A stretch of DNA of 64,000 nucleotides, taken from assembly GCF_009826975.1 (NCBI RefSeq), contig NZ_WUMO01000002.1, positions 186,001 through 250,000 of the forward strand. The letters run 5' to 3'. The notes beneath the pieces are model-generated. The model had not been told where the DNA came from, made no database searches, and saw only the letters and a program-made list of their open reading frames with translations. Of this stretch, positions 43,766 to 52,800 are shown piece after piece. The stretch's first letter is position 1. Each line of letters starts with the position of its first letter. This DNA is from Flavobacterium sp. HBTb2-11-1. Lineage in GTDB: Bacteria > Bacteroidota > Bacteroidia > Flavobacteriales > Flavobacteriaceae. The position numbers and the translations under genes were made by a program.

Positions 43766-46195
43766 ATGACTTTAATTCCTTTTTCTGTTTCAGCTAGAAC
43801 AGCTCAACTAATTGGCCAGCAAAACTTTTCTTCTGCAGAAGGTGCGGTTATAGAACTTGTGAAAAATTGTTATGACGCTGATTCAAATATTTCAATTATT
43901 CTTTTTGATAATACTGATATAGATTTTAAAAAGCATTCATTGTATATAATTGATAATGGTGACGGGATGACAGAATCTATAATTAGAGACAATTGGATGA
44001 TGATAGGAACTGACAATAAAGAAAGTAACTACTCAACAGCAGGTGGAAGAATTAAAAGTGGGGCGAAAGGTATTGGTCGTTTTGCACTGGATCGTCTTGG
44101 TGAAAACTCAGAAATGTTTACTCTACCTAGAAATTCAACTGATGGAAATTATTGGAGGGTTGACTGGAATGATTTCAATCAAAAAGGAATTTCAATATCA
44201 CAAGTAAATGCAGTTCTTGAACCTTTATCAAATCTTGATTACATTTCTACACTTACTAAAATTAGTAGCCTTTCTTCGAACCTATTAGAGTATATTTCTC
44301 AGAATGATGCTTCATTTAATAACGGAACTATAATTAAAATATCAAATCTAAGAGAAAAATGGAGTGAGGAGGAAATTTTTAAACTGTTTGAAAATTTAGA
44401 AATTCTAATTCCTCCAAGAGAACAACCATCATTTGATATAGCGCTTTATTCAAATAAATATCCTGGTAGTTTTGGTCATCTTTCTGGTGTATATTTTGAC
44501 GACTATGACTATAAATTATTTGCAAATTATTTGAATGATGAGAGCAAAACGGTTGAAATTACAATTTACCGAAATGAATTAGATTTACGTCAGATTGAGA
44601 AAAATTATAGCAAGGTTTTTACCCGACCAACTATGAAAAATTTCCCCTATGATTTTGAAACTTTTAGATCACAATATTTCACATATAGTGTTCCTATAAA
44701 TGAGTTAGTAAAAGGTCATAGCGAAGTAGATAAAGACAATTTATTAGAGAAAATAGGAAAATTTGATTTTTCTTTTTATTATCTAAAAAACACAAAGAGC
44801 GACGATAAGAACGAATCTGATACTAAAAAATATCCTTATAAAGAATTTAATAGTTCTTCTCGTCGCGCTTGGTTAAAAAAATTCGGTGGAATAAAAATCT
44901 TTAGAGATGATTTCCGAGTTCGTCCATACGGTGAATATGGTGAAGATTGGTTAAAACTTGGAGAAAGACAAGCTCAAAGCCCACAGGGAGCTGGACAAAG
45001 ATTAGGTGCATATCGCATAAGACCTAATCAAATTTCTGGGACAGTTAATATTTCTCGTTTAACTAATTTAAGCTTTCAAGATAAATCTGGACGAGAGGGA
45101 ATTCAGGAAAACGAAGTTTTTGAGTTATTCAAATCTATTCTAAAAGGTATTATTGCACAGTTCGAAAAGGATCGTAATCAAATTATGTTTTCTTTTTCAG
45201 AACTTTTTAAAGAAACCAATCTTGAAGAGCTCGCTAAAAGACAAGCTGAAGAACTTGCAAGAAGAATTTTAGAAGAAGAGGCCAATAGAAAAAAAAATGA
45301 AAACCAGAATCCAGTACATGAAACAGATAAAGGCAATGAAAGAACCAATACAAACATACCTACACCAGATGAAATTGCGTTAGCAACAGGATTTCAAAGT
45401 CAGAAAGTAGAAATAGAAGAAAAAGATAATGAGATTAGATTATTACGAAGTTTGTCAGGAACAGGATTAATTGTTGCATCTTTCGCGCATGAGTTAAGAA
45501 GTTTGAGAACATTGTTAATATCTAGGACAGATGAGATGAAAACAGTTCTTGAAAATCTTTTGGAGGGATATGATATGAAAAATATTCCTCGTGAAGACAA
45601 TCCTTTTGTAATGCTTCATCATATGAGAGAGCAAGACGTTCAAATCAAACATTGGCTAGATTATTCTCTATCTGCCTTACGAAAAGATAAAAGAAAACGA
45701 TCAAATTTAAATATAGAAGAATACTTTCATACTTTTAAAAGTAATTGGGATAACGCGCTAAAAAGAAGAATCGTAAATTTAAGGATTATAAGTAAGCTAA
45801 AATCCTCTACTCATGTCAGAGCATTTGCTATTGATTTTGATACACTTTTTAACAATATGCTAATAAATTCTCTTGATTCATTTAAGAGAAGAAAAGATAA
45901 TCACAGCCGGGATATCGAAATTTCATTTGAAACTGATGAAAATCTACTAAAAATATATTTTTCAGATACTGGTGCAGGCTTATCAAAAGATTATGAAAAG
46001 GATCCAAATGATATATTTCTACCATTCGAAACCTCCAAAGTTGATAAAAAAGGAAATAAAATAGGTACAGGAATTGGGATGTATTTAGCAAAAGCAATTG
46101 TTGAGGATTATAAAGGAGAAATTGAAATTTTAGAAACTAATATTGGATTTAAACTAGGAATATATTTACCATTAAGAAAAGAAAGCTATGAATGA
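43766..46195 (+). CDS. Dual-GHKL protein: MutL/MORC-like ATPase fused to a histidine-kinase-like module
   Basis: 809 residues. Residues 1-~230: GHKL ATPase domain with Glu30/Asn34 (IELVKNCYDADS), DxGxG motif IDNGDGM (62-68) and glycine loop SGAKGIG (98-104), close to the Hsp90/MutL/MORC type. Residues ~230-470: S5-like/transducer region. Residues 480-515: coiled coil. Residues ~560-809: a histidine-kinase-like part with His575 in FAHELR, N box FNNMLINSLDSF (695-706), SDTGAGLS (733-740) and GTGIGMYLAK (767-776). No membrane segment. The next gene encodes a receiver domain, overlapping by 8 bases. Such GHKL ATPases are known in restriction-modification operons; the added kinase module is unusual. 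Confidence 0.85.
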   Translation: MTLIPFSVSARTAQLIGQQNFSSAEGAVIELVKNCYDADSNISIILFDNTDIDFKKHSLYIIDNGDGMTESIIRDNWMMIGTDNKESNYSTAGGRIKSGAKGIGRFALDRLGENSEMFTLPRNSTDGNYWRVDWNDFNQKGISISQVNAVLEPLSNLDYISTLTKISSLSSNLLEYISQNDASFNNGTIIKISNLREKWSEEEIFKLFENLEILIPPREQPSFDIALYSNKYPGSFGHLSGVYFDDYDYKLFANYLNDESKTVEITIYRNELDLRQIEKNYSKVFTRPTMKNFPYDFETFRSQYFTYSVPINELVKGHSEVDKDNLLEKIGKFDFSFYYLKNTKSDDKNESDTKKYPYKEFNSSSRRAWLKKFGGIKIFRDDFRVRPYGEYGEDWLKLGERQAQSPQGAGQRLGAYRIRPNQISGTVNISRLTNLSFQDKSGREGIQENEVFELFKSILKGIIAQFEKDRNQIMFSFSELFKETNLEELAKRQAEELARRILEEEANRKKNENQNPVHETDKGNERTNTNIPTPDEIALATGFQSQKVEIEEKDNEIRLLRSLSGTGLIVASFAHELRSLRTLLISRTDEMKTVLENLLEGYDMKNIPREDNPFVMLHHMREQDVQIKHWLDYSLSALRKDKRKRSNLNIEEYFHTFKSNWDNALKRRIVNLRIISKLKSSTHVRAFAIDFDTLFNNMLINSLDSFKRRKDNHSRDIEISFETDENLLKIYFSDTGAGLSKDYEKDPNDIFLPFETSKVDKKGNKIGTGIGMYLAKAIVEDYKGEIEILETNIGFKLGIYLPLRKESYE

Positions 46196-46847
46196 TTTAC
46201 ATAGATATTGCATTGGTTACGTAGATGAAGAACCGCAGTTTGTTGATAAATTTAGGAGACAATTAAAATCAGCATTTGATATTGTTACTTTCGAACTTAA
46301 TTCTGAACTAACAATTGAAAATCTTATATTACAAATTGAAGAAGCTGAACTTGATTGTCTAATTGTTGATTTTGAATTGACAGAAGCAGCAATTGTACAA
46401 TTTAACGGAGACGAAATAATTGATGCACTTTTGGCCAAATATCCGTATTTTCCTGTTTTTATAATTACTAGTAAAGAAGAAGATGATGTTTTAGATCATG
46501 TGATAGATGGAGATATTTTACGCTTAAAAGAGGAATTAGATACAAAACCAAATATACTTATTCAAAGAATAACTAATAAGATAGAAAACTATATAAGTAG
46601 TATAAATGAAGCTCAGAAAGTTATTTTAGATCTAGTTGAAAAAAGAAATCAATCCGAAAATGGATTGTCAGTTGAGGACGAAGTTTTAATGCTAGACAAT
46701 TACGCATTTTTAGACAAAATTTATCCTCAAGCAAAGGTCTTACCAGAAAGTCTACTTAAACAGTCGAGCCTAACAAAATTTGATGAATTTGCGGCAGAAA
46801 CAAAGGAAATATTAGATGCACTAAATAACTTAAGTAAAAATGAGTAA
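46188..46847 (+). CDS. Receiver-domain protein without output domain
   Basis: 219 residues. Receiver fold at about 7-120 with acidic pocket Asp13-Glu14, candidate phosphorylation site Asp61 in LDCLIVDFEL, Thr94/Ser95 in FIITSKEE and a possible Lys114. The remaining ~100 residues are helical and charged, with no DNA-binding or enzyme motif I recognise. It overlaps the ATPase/kinase gene by 8 bases and the HNH gene by 8 bases. The pair looks like a phosphotransfer module acting inside the restriction-like operon. Confidence 0.75.
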   Translation: MNDLHRYCIGYVDEEPQFVDKFRRQLKSAFDIVTFELNSELTIENLILQIEEAELDCLIVDFELTEAAIVQFNGDEIIDALLAKYPYFPVFIITSKEEDDVLDHVIDGDILRLKEELDTKPNILIQRITNKIENYISSINEAQKVILDLVEKRNQSENGLSVEDEVLMLDNYAFLDKIYPQAKVLPESLLKQSSLTKFDEFAAETKEILDALNNLSKNE

Positions 46848-47436
46848 TTTTCGTTTCCATACACCGACTAGACGAAACATAACAGAGATAGTTGCAAAAT
46901 ATTCTGATCATAAACCTAACTTAAAGATTGATTTTCTTTCTAGATGTGGCTATTGTAATGCTCCTGATTCTTGGAAAACAGCTTTTTACGAAGTAGATCA
47001 TTTTATTCCTGTTAAAAGAAACAAAAAAATTTTCCTTACTATAAAATCACATACAGATTATAGTAATCTAGTTTATTCATGTCGTTCCTGTAATAACGCT
47101 AAAAGAAATAAGTGGCCAACAGACGATCAAAATGTTTCTCACAAAAATGACCAAGGCTTCGTAGATCCATGCGACAAGGATTACTTAACACATTTTGATA
47201 GAGATCAAATTGGTAATATCGTCGCACTTACAAATCTAGGTAGATGGATGTATCTTAGCATGAATTTACATAAACCCCATCACAAAGTAATTTGGCAATT
47301 GGAACAATTGGAACCAGTTATTAAACAAATTAAAGAAAACGACAAATTACATATTCTCCCTGAACATATAAAAGATAGAATAATTAAACTATTTGTTGCT
47401 TATGATAATTACAGGGATGAACTTAGAAATTTATGA
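46840..47436 (+). CDS. HNH endonuclease
   Basis: 198 residues. HNH/zinc motif: Cys36-x2-Cys39, Asp53-His54 (VDHFIPVKR), Asn76 in YSNLVYSC, Cys81-x2-Cys84 followed by NNAKRNKWP. The zinc pair plus DH...N...CxxCN pattern is the HNH nuclease fold, which cuts DNA. The C-terminal ~90 residues are helical. It sits between the receiver gene (8-base overlap) and the methylase gene (4-base overlap), so it is most likely the restriction nuclease of the system. Confidence 0.9.
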   Translation: MSNFRFHTPTRRNITEIVAKYSDHKPNLKIDFLSRCGYCNAPDSWKTAFYEVDHFIPVKRNKKIFLTIKSHTDYSNLVYSCRSCNNAKRNKWPTDDQNVSHKNDQGFVDPCDKDYLTHFDRDQIGNIVALTNLGRWMYLSMNLHKPHHKVIWQLEQLEPVIKQIKENDKLHILPEHIKDRIIKLFVAYDNYRDELRNL

Positions 47437-49037
47437 AAAATAAAAAACACTCAGGTTCATTTTATACACCAAATAGACTTGCGAATGTAGTAGTTGAATA
47501 TTGTTTCGCAAATATTAGTGGAAAAGATGAACTTTTGATACTTGAGCCTAGTGTTGGAGATGGATCATTTGTAAATTCAATTTCGAACAGTAGTCAACTT
47601 TTAAATTTTAAAAAAATTAATATTACAGCAGTAGAGCAGGATTTAGATGAACTAGATAAAGTAAGAAATTTAAATCTTAATTCTAAAATCAAATTAAAAA
47701 CCCTTCATTCTGATTATTTAGATTTTCATTTTAGTGACAAAAAGAAATACTCATTATTTATAGGGAATCCTCCCTATGTTAAAAAGTCGCTTTTAAATGA
47801 AGAGCAAAAAAGTTTATGTAAAAAAATACATTTAGATAAAAATTTGTCTGATCGAAGTATTAATAATATTTGGACTTCTTTTGTTATTAGTGGAATTAGT
47901 AAAGTAAAGGTAGATGGATTAATTGCATTAATTCTTCCTCTGGAATTGTTACAGGTAAAATTTACTGAAGAGATCAGGACTTTACTAAAAGAGTCGTTTG
48001 AAAGATTGGAAATCTTCACTTTTAATGAACTTCAATTTCAAGAATGTAAAGGTCAAGATACAGTGTTAATTATAGGCTACAAAAAACACATTGATAAAGG
48101 TGTATTTTATACTAATATTGCATCCTTAGATGATTTCGAAAATAATAAATTTGAATTTACTAAAAATACTGCTTTAGAATCGTCAAACAAAAAATGGACA
48201 CATCATTTAATTAGACCAGAAGAATATGATTTTTTAGAAAATTTGAAGAATAAGTTAGAAAGCGTTTCTCACTATGTTAGTAATAGTGCAGGCATTGTAA
48301 CTGCTGCAAATAATTTCTTTATAATCAATAACGAAACTGTCGAAAAATACAGTCTTCAAAAATATGTAAAACCTATTTTACAAAAAGGATTATTTATTGA
48401 TAAAGGAATCACATTTTCAGCAGATGATTTTAAAAACTTGATTTACCAAAATAAACCTTGTTTTCTTTTGGATTTTAATGATGTTGATCATAAAGATATA
48501 ACTCAAAACTTACTAGAGTATCTTGAATTAGGAATAAAAAAAGATCTTCATAACGGTTTTAAAGCCAAGCAGCGGACCTCATGGTACAAGGTTCCAAATA
48601 TAGGTAACGCACCAGAAGCTTTCTTTTTTAAACGAGCGCATGAATATCCGAAAATTGTTAAAAATGATGCCAATGTTCGAGTTACTGATAGCGCTTATAA
48701 AATTCATATGAAAACAGGTTATGACTTGAACAACTTTATTTTCTCATTCTACAACTCATTAACACTAACATTTGCAGAATTAGAAGGCAGATATTATGGA
48801 GGAGGAGTACTTGAATTGACTCCTAATGAATTTAGAACTTTACCTGTACCGTATACTATTTGTAATTATTTTGAAAATTTTGAAAATTATTTTTCAAAAA
48901 TAAATTCTATTAATGAGGTATTAGAACAGAATAACTACACAATTCTTAATAAAGTACTTGGACTCAACAACAGTGAAATAAATGAAATTGAATCAATTAG
49001 AAAAAAATTAATTAATAAACGACAAAAAAAAAATTAG
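47433..49037 (+). CDS. DNA adenine methylase (Eco57I/type IIG-like, gamma class)
   Basis: 534 residues. Motif X region GSFYTPNRLA at the start, motif I ILEPSVGDGSF (37-46), catalytic motif IV GNPPYVKK (112-115 NPPY), then a target-recognition-like C-terminal part ending with YYGGGVLELTPNEFRTLPVPY, a hallmark of this methylase group. NPPY indicates N6-adenine methylation. No nuclease domain is fused, consistent with the separate HNH gene upstream. It would protect host DNA. A bidirectional terminator follows. Confidence 0.93.
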   Translation: MKNKKHSGSFYTPNRLANVVVEYCFANISGKDELLILEPSVGDGSFVNSISNSSQLLNFKKINITAVEQDLDELDKVRNLNLNSKIKLKTLHSDYLDFHFSDKKKYSLFIGNPPYVKKSLLNEEQKSLCKKIHLDKNLSDRSINNIWTSFVISGISKVKVDGLIALILPLELLQVKFTEEIRTLLKESFERLEIFTFNELQFQECKGQDTVLIIGYKKHIDKGVFYTNIASLDDFENNKFEFTKNTALESSNKKWTHHLIRPEEYDFLENLKNKLESVSHYVSNSAGIVTAANNFFIINNETVEKYSLQKYVKPILQKGLFIDKGITFSADDFKNLIYQNKPCFLLDFNDVDHKDITQNLLEYLELGIKKDLHNGFKAKQRTSWYKVPNIGNAPEAFFFKRAHEYPKIVKNDANVRVTDSAYKIHMKTGYDLNNFIFSFYNSLTLTFAELEGRYYGGGVLELTPNEFRTLPVPYTICNYFENFENYFSKINSINEVLEQNNYTILNKVLGLNNSEINEIESIRKKLINKRQKKN

Positions 49038-49056
49038 ACACTTCGATAAGTGTCTA
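49035..49056. terminator. Bidirectional terminator between methylase and XRE genes
   Basis: TAGACACTT-CGAT-AAGTGTCTA, 9 bp stem, with T runs on both sides (plus: eight T; minus: nine T). It overlaps the methylase stop codon and serves the two convergent genes. Confidence 0.88.
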
Positions 49057-49062
49057 TTTTTT

Positions 49063-49287
49063 TTAATAATCCAGTAGTTCCTTTGGATGTTTCCCAAGTC
49101 CTTTTGCTAAATCAAGTAGTGTTGTATATGAAAAATTTCGTTTCCCATTTTCAATATCGCTGATTGTTGCTTTAATTAATCTTTCACTATTTAAAACCAC
49201 ATCATCTTGACTTAAACCTAATTCAGTACGAATTTTTTTAACATGCACTCCAAATTTCTTAAGATCTGCCTCCTTATTCATTTCCAT
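49063..49287 (-). CDS. XRE family regulator (controller protein)
   Basis: 74 residues from ATG at 49287 (alternative ATG six bases later; the frame opens with TTG at 49305). HTH_XRE domain covers nearly all: GVHVKKIRTELGLSQDDVVLNSERLIKATISDIENGKRNFSYTTLLDLAKGLG. Small single-domain XRE proteins beside methylases usually act as C proteins that time expression of restriction genes. It is convergent with the methylase gene. A palindrome just upstream (49331-49350) is the likely autoregulatory site. Confidence 0.88.
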   Translation of the reverse strand: MEMNKEADLKKFGVHVKKIRTELGLSQDDVVLNSERLIKATISDIENGKRNFSYTTLLDLAKGLGKHPKELLDY

Positions 49288-49330
49288 ATTTTTGTCTTTA
49301 AACAAAAGGCGTAATATTTTTAATTAAAAA

Positions 49331-49350
49331 TGTTATAAGAACTTATAACA
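49331..49350. promoter_or_regulatory. Palindromic operator upstream of the XRE gene
   Basis: Arms TGTTATAAG and CTTATAACA, perfect over 9 bp, separated by AA; centred about 54 bases upstream of the XRE ATG. A further half site TGTTATA lies at 49364-49370. Length and symmetry fit a dimeric XRE repressor. Confidence 0.75.
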
Positions 49351-49471
49351 AATTGATTTTTTTTGTTATATTTGTTGAATATTCTAATTAACGATGATTA
49401 AAGTTGTATTAGAATTTATAATTAAATAATTTTGCGATTCTTCATAAAAATATTTGAAGCATTCGCTTTGA

Positions 49472-49600
49472 ATCTCGTTATCGAAAACTGGCGTTTAAAG
49501 TAACCACGAGATGATAAGTGCTAATGCTCACGCCTTATATTGGGCGTGGGCTCACTTATTCGTGGTAGGGTACCGCCAGTACCTCGGTAACGTTTAAGAT
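49472..49600 (+). ncRNA. Rod-like structured element, probable non-coding RNA
   Basis: An extended imperfect palindrome with no ORF. From outside in: AUCU/AGAU, CGUUAUCGA/UCGGUAACG (49476-49484 with 49584-49592, 9 bp), CUGGCG/CGCCAG (49488-49493 with 49574-49579), CCACG/CGUGG (49504-49508 with 49561-49565), GAUAAGUG/CACUUAUU (49513-49520 with 49553-49560) and GCUCACGCC/GGCGUGGGC (49526-49534 with 49543-49551), terminal loop UUAUAUUG. About 41 pairs in 129 bases. A competing GGUAC/GUACC pairing and a TTTTTT run at 49613 lie just after. A TATATTTG box at 49367-49374 could drive it. Strand is inferred from that box and the T run. Confidence 0.6.
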
Positions 49601-49740
49601 GAGTACCTGCCCTTTTTTCAGTTTTGGCAATTTCTTTCCTGATTCTAGCAACTCTTCACTATTTTTTCAAATCGCATTTTTAAATGTGAATTTTGTCTGT
49701 TTAAAATTTAAATTTAATAGTAATGTAAAATAATAAAAAT

Positions 49741-49777
49741 AGCTCTCTATCTCGTCGCCAAACTAATATAGAGAGCT
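49741..49777 (+). promoter_or_regulatory. Hairpin in the leader of the SusC operon
   Basis: Perfect inverted repeat AGCTCTCTAT (49741-49750) / ATAGAGAGCT (49768-49777), loop 17 bases, ending 42 bases before the SusC ATG. It could be an operator or a leader hairpin controlling the nutrient-uptake operon. No T run follows, so it is not a terminator. Confidence 0.6.
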
Positions 49778-49819
49778 TATAGCTAATCAAATCATATTTA
49801 ACTAACCAATCCCAATATT

Positions 49820-52800
49820 ATGAATTATTTTTCATTTTACAAGGATGGGAAAGCGCTTTATTGCCTTTTTTTTGCTGGCATATTGCTGTCTTTTTCATCA
49901 TCTATGGCCGGAAATTCGAAACGGCATTTCACTTTCTCTTATCAGCAGCATCAGGTTCAGGGAACCGTCAGCGATGGAACTGCTCCCCTTCCCGGTGTCA
50001 CCGTTGCTGTAAAGGGACGGGGAAATAATGCGACAATCACAGATTACAACGGACAGTATTCCATAAATGTATCGCCCAATGATACGCTCTTGGTTTCATT
50101 TCTCGGTTTTAAGACAAAACTTGTTCCTGTGAGAGGCAATAGCAAGATTGACATTAAATTGGAGTATGATACCACGACCCTGCAGGAAGTGCGTGTCAAT
50201 GCCGGCTATTATTCTGTTAAGGAAAGCGAACGTACAGGAAGCATTGCCCGCATAACCTCTAAGGATATTGAAACACAGCCTGTGACCAATGTCCTTGCCA
50301 CAATGCAGGGAAGGATGGCGGGAGTTTCGATCATCCAGACTACAGGAGTGCCCGGCGGAGGTTTTGATATAAAAATAAGAGGACAAAACAGTCTGCGGGC
50401 TGAAGGAAATGGCCCCCTGTATCTTATAGACGGCGTACCCTATTCCTCTGACACTGTCGGTCACGGTCAGACCGCAACTCTTTTCCCAACATTGACCAGC
50501 CCTCTTAACGGAATCAATCCGGACCAGATCGAGAGCATTGAAGTGCTTAAAGATGCCGATGCAACCTCTATTTACGGTTCACGTGGTGCAAACGGTGTTG
50601 TACTGATTACTACAAAAAAAGGGAAAAGCGGAAAAACGACATTTACAGTAAATGCAACTACAGGAGCCGGGAGTGTTACCAAATTTATAAAACTAATGGA
50701 TACTTCCCAGTATTTAGCAATGCGGCGCAAGGCTTTTGCAAATGACGGTGTAACCACCTATCCTGCTTCAGCCTATGATATTAATGGAAAATGGGACCAG
50801 AACCGATATACGGACTGGCAGAAAGGGCTCCTTGGAGGTACTTCTGTTATTACAGATCTGCAGGGTACTGTTTCTGGAGGATCACAAAATACCAATTTTC
50901 TTCTCAGCGGAAACTATCATACTGAAACTACCGTTTATCCCGGTGATTTCCTGTATAAAAAAGGCGGTTCACAGTTTAGTCTGAACCACCGGTCAGAAAA
51001 TCAGAAATTCAAAATACAATTCTCAACAGGATATACAGTTCAGGATAATGACCAGCCGTCTTCGGATCTTACTATTGTAGCACAGACATTGGCTCCAAAC
51101 GCTCCTGCTTTGTACAATAAGGATGGAAGCCTCAATTGGGAAGGCAGTACATGGCAGAACCCGCTCGCTAATCTGCCGGCAAAATTCGAATCCAAAAGCT
51201 ATGATTTCCTTGCCAATACGGTACTGACTTATGAAATAACAGAGAAGCTTCTAATAAAAAGCAGTTTTGGGTACAGCGATCTGCGCCATACCGAAACCAG
51301 GATTTCGCCTTCTACAATATATGACCCTAAACTTAATTACAACAGTTCGTACTCTACACTATTTCTGAACAATACCAGCCGGAATTCATGGATTGTGGAA
51401 CCGCAGGTCGCTTGGAACTCAAATCTCAGTGCAGGAAAACTGGAACTTCTTCTTGGGGCTACTTTTCAGAACCAGTCAACCGATCAGCTTATACAGTCCG
51501 GGACAGGATTCCCATCCAATAGCCTAATTTATAACCTCTCTTCTGCTACCACAGTACGTGCAGTTGCAGACACCGAGACCCTCTACAAATATCAGGCATT
51601 CTTTGGAAGAGCCAATTATAACTATAAAGAACGTTATATTTTAAACCTTACGGCACGCCGCGATGGTTCCAGCCGTTTTGGTCCAGGAAATCAGTTTGCC
51701 TTTTTTGGAGCCGCAGGAGCTGCTTGGCTTTTTTCAAAAGAGAACTTTGCCAAAGGTCTCCATTGGCTCTCATTTGGTAAATTAAGAGCCAGCTACGGAA
51801 CAACCGGCAGCGATCAAATCGGTGATTACAAATTCCTTGATACTTATTCTGTATCAGGAGTATTATACAATGGAAATGTAGGTTTACAGCCAACGAGCCT
51901 CTATAACCCGAATTTTGCATGGGAAACCAATAGAAAACTGGAAGCAGCAATTGAAACTGGTTTTCTACAGGATAAGCTTTTTTTGACGGCTGCTTGGTAC
52001 AGAAATCGATCTTCTAATCAGCTGGTAGGTATACCAATGGCTTCAACTACAGGCTTTCAGAGCCTTCAGTCAAACCTTGATGCCGAAGTGGAAAATTCCG
52101 GTTTAGAATTTACGCTCCGTACTGTAAATCTAAACAAGGGAGCTTTTCAATGGATTTCAAATCTGAATATCAGCTTTTCAAAAAACAAACTGCTTAGTTT
52201 TCCGGGACTTGAAGGGTCAACCTACAGCCAGAGATACCGCATTAATAAACCATTGAACATTGTTCTTTTATACGACTATAAACCCATTGATCCCATGACG
52301 GGCATCTATCAGTTCAATGATCTGAATAACGACGGTAAAATAACAGCCGCTGGTGACAAACAAATCATCTGTGACCTGAATCCGGAATATTTCGGCGGGC
52401 TTCAGAATCAGCTGAGCTATAAAGGCATAAAGCTTGATTTTTTGTTTCAATTTGCTAGCCAGAAAAACTACAATTATCCGGTAGGTCCTGCAGGACAGAT
52501 GTATAACCAGCCAGAGAAACTGAAAGACAGCTGGCAGAATCCCGGAGATACAGCTTCTTACCAGATTTTTACTGCCGGATATAACGCAGCCGCGGTAACT
52601 GCAGGATCACGATTTAGTGAAAGCACGGCAGCAGTAAGTGATGCCTCCTTCATAAGGCTTAAAAATATTTCATTATCCTATGATCTTCCGCTGACAGGAT
52701 TTAAGACTCAGTGCAGACTGTTTGCCCAGGGCCAGAACCTGCTCACCTTTACCAAATACAAAGATGGAGATCCCGAATTCATAAGCACAGGATTTCTTCC

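Noticed and set aside
49472..49600. Integron attC site or retron RNA
   Set aside because: No GTTRRRY/RYYYAAC core pair at the ends, no integron integrase and no reverse transcriptase gene nearby.
49472..49600. Hammerhead or twister ribozyme
   Set aside because: A GATGAG and a CGAAA string are present but not in the required order with a CUGANGA core; no twister core either.
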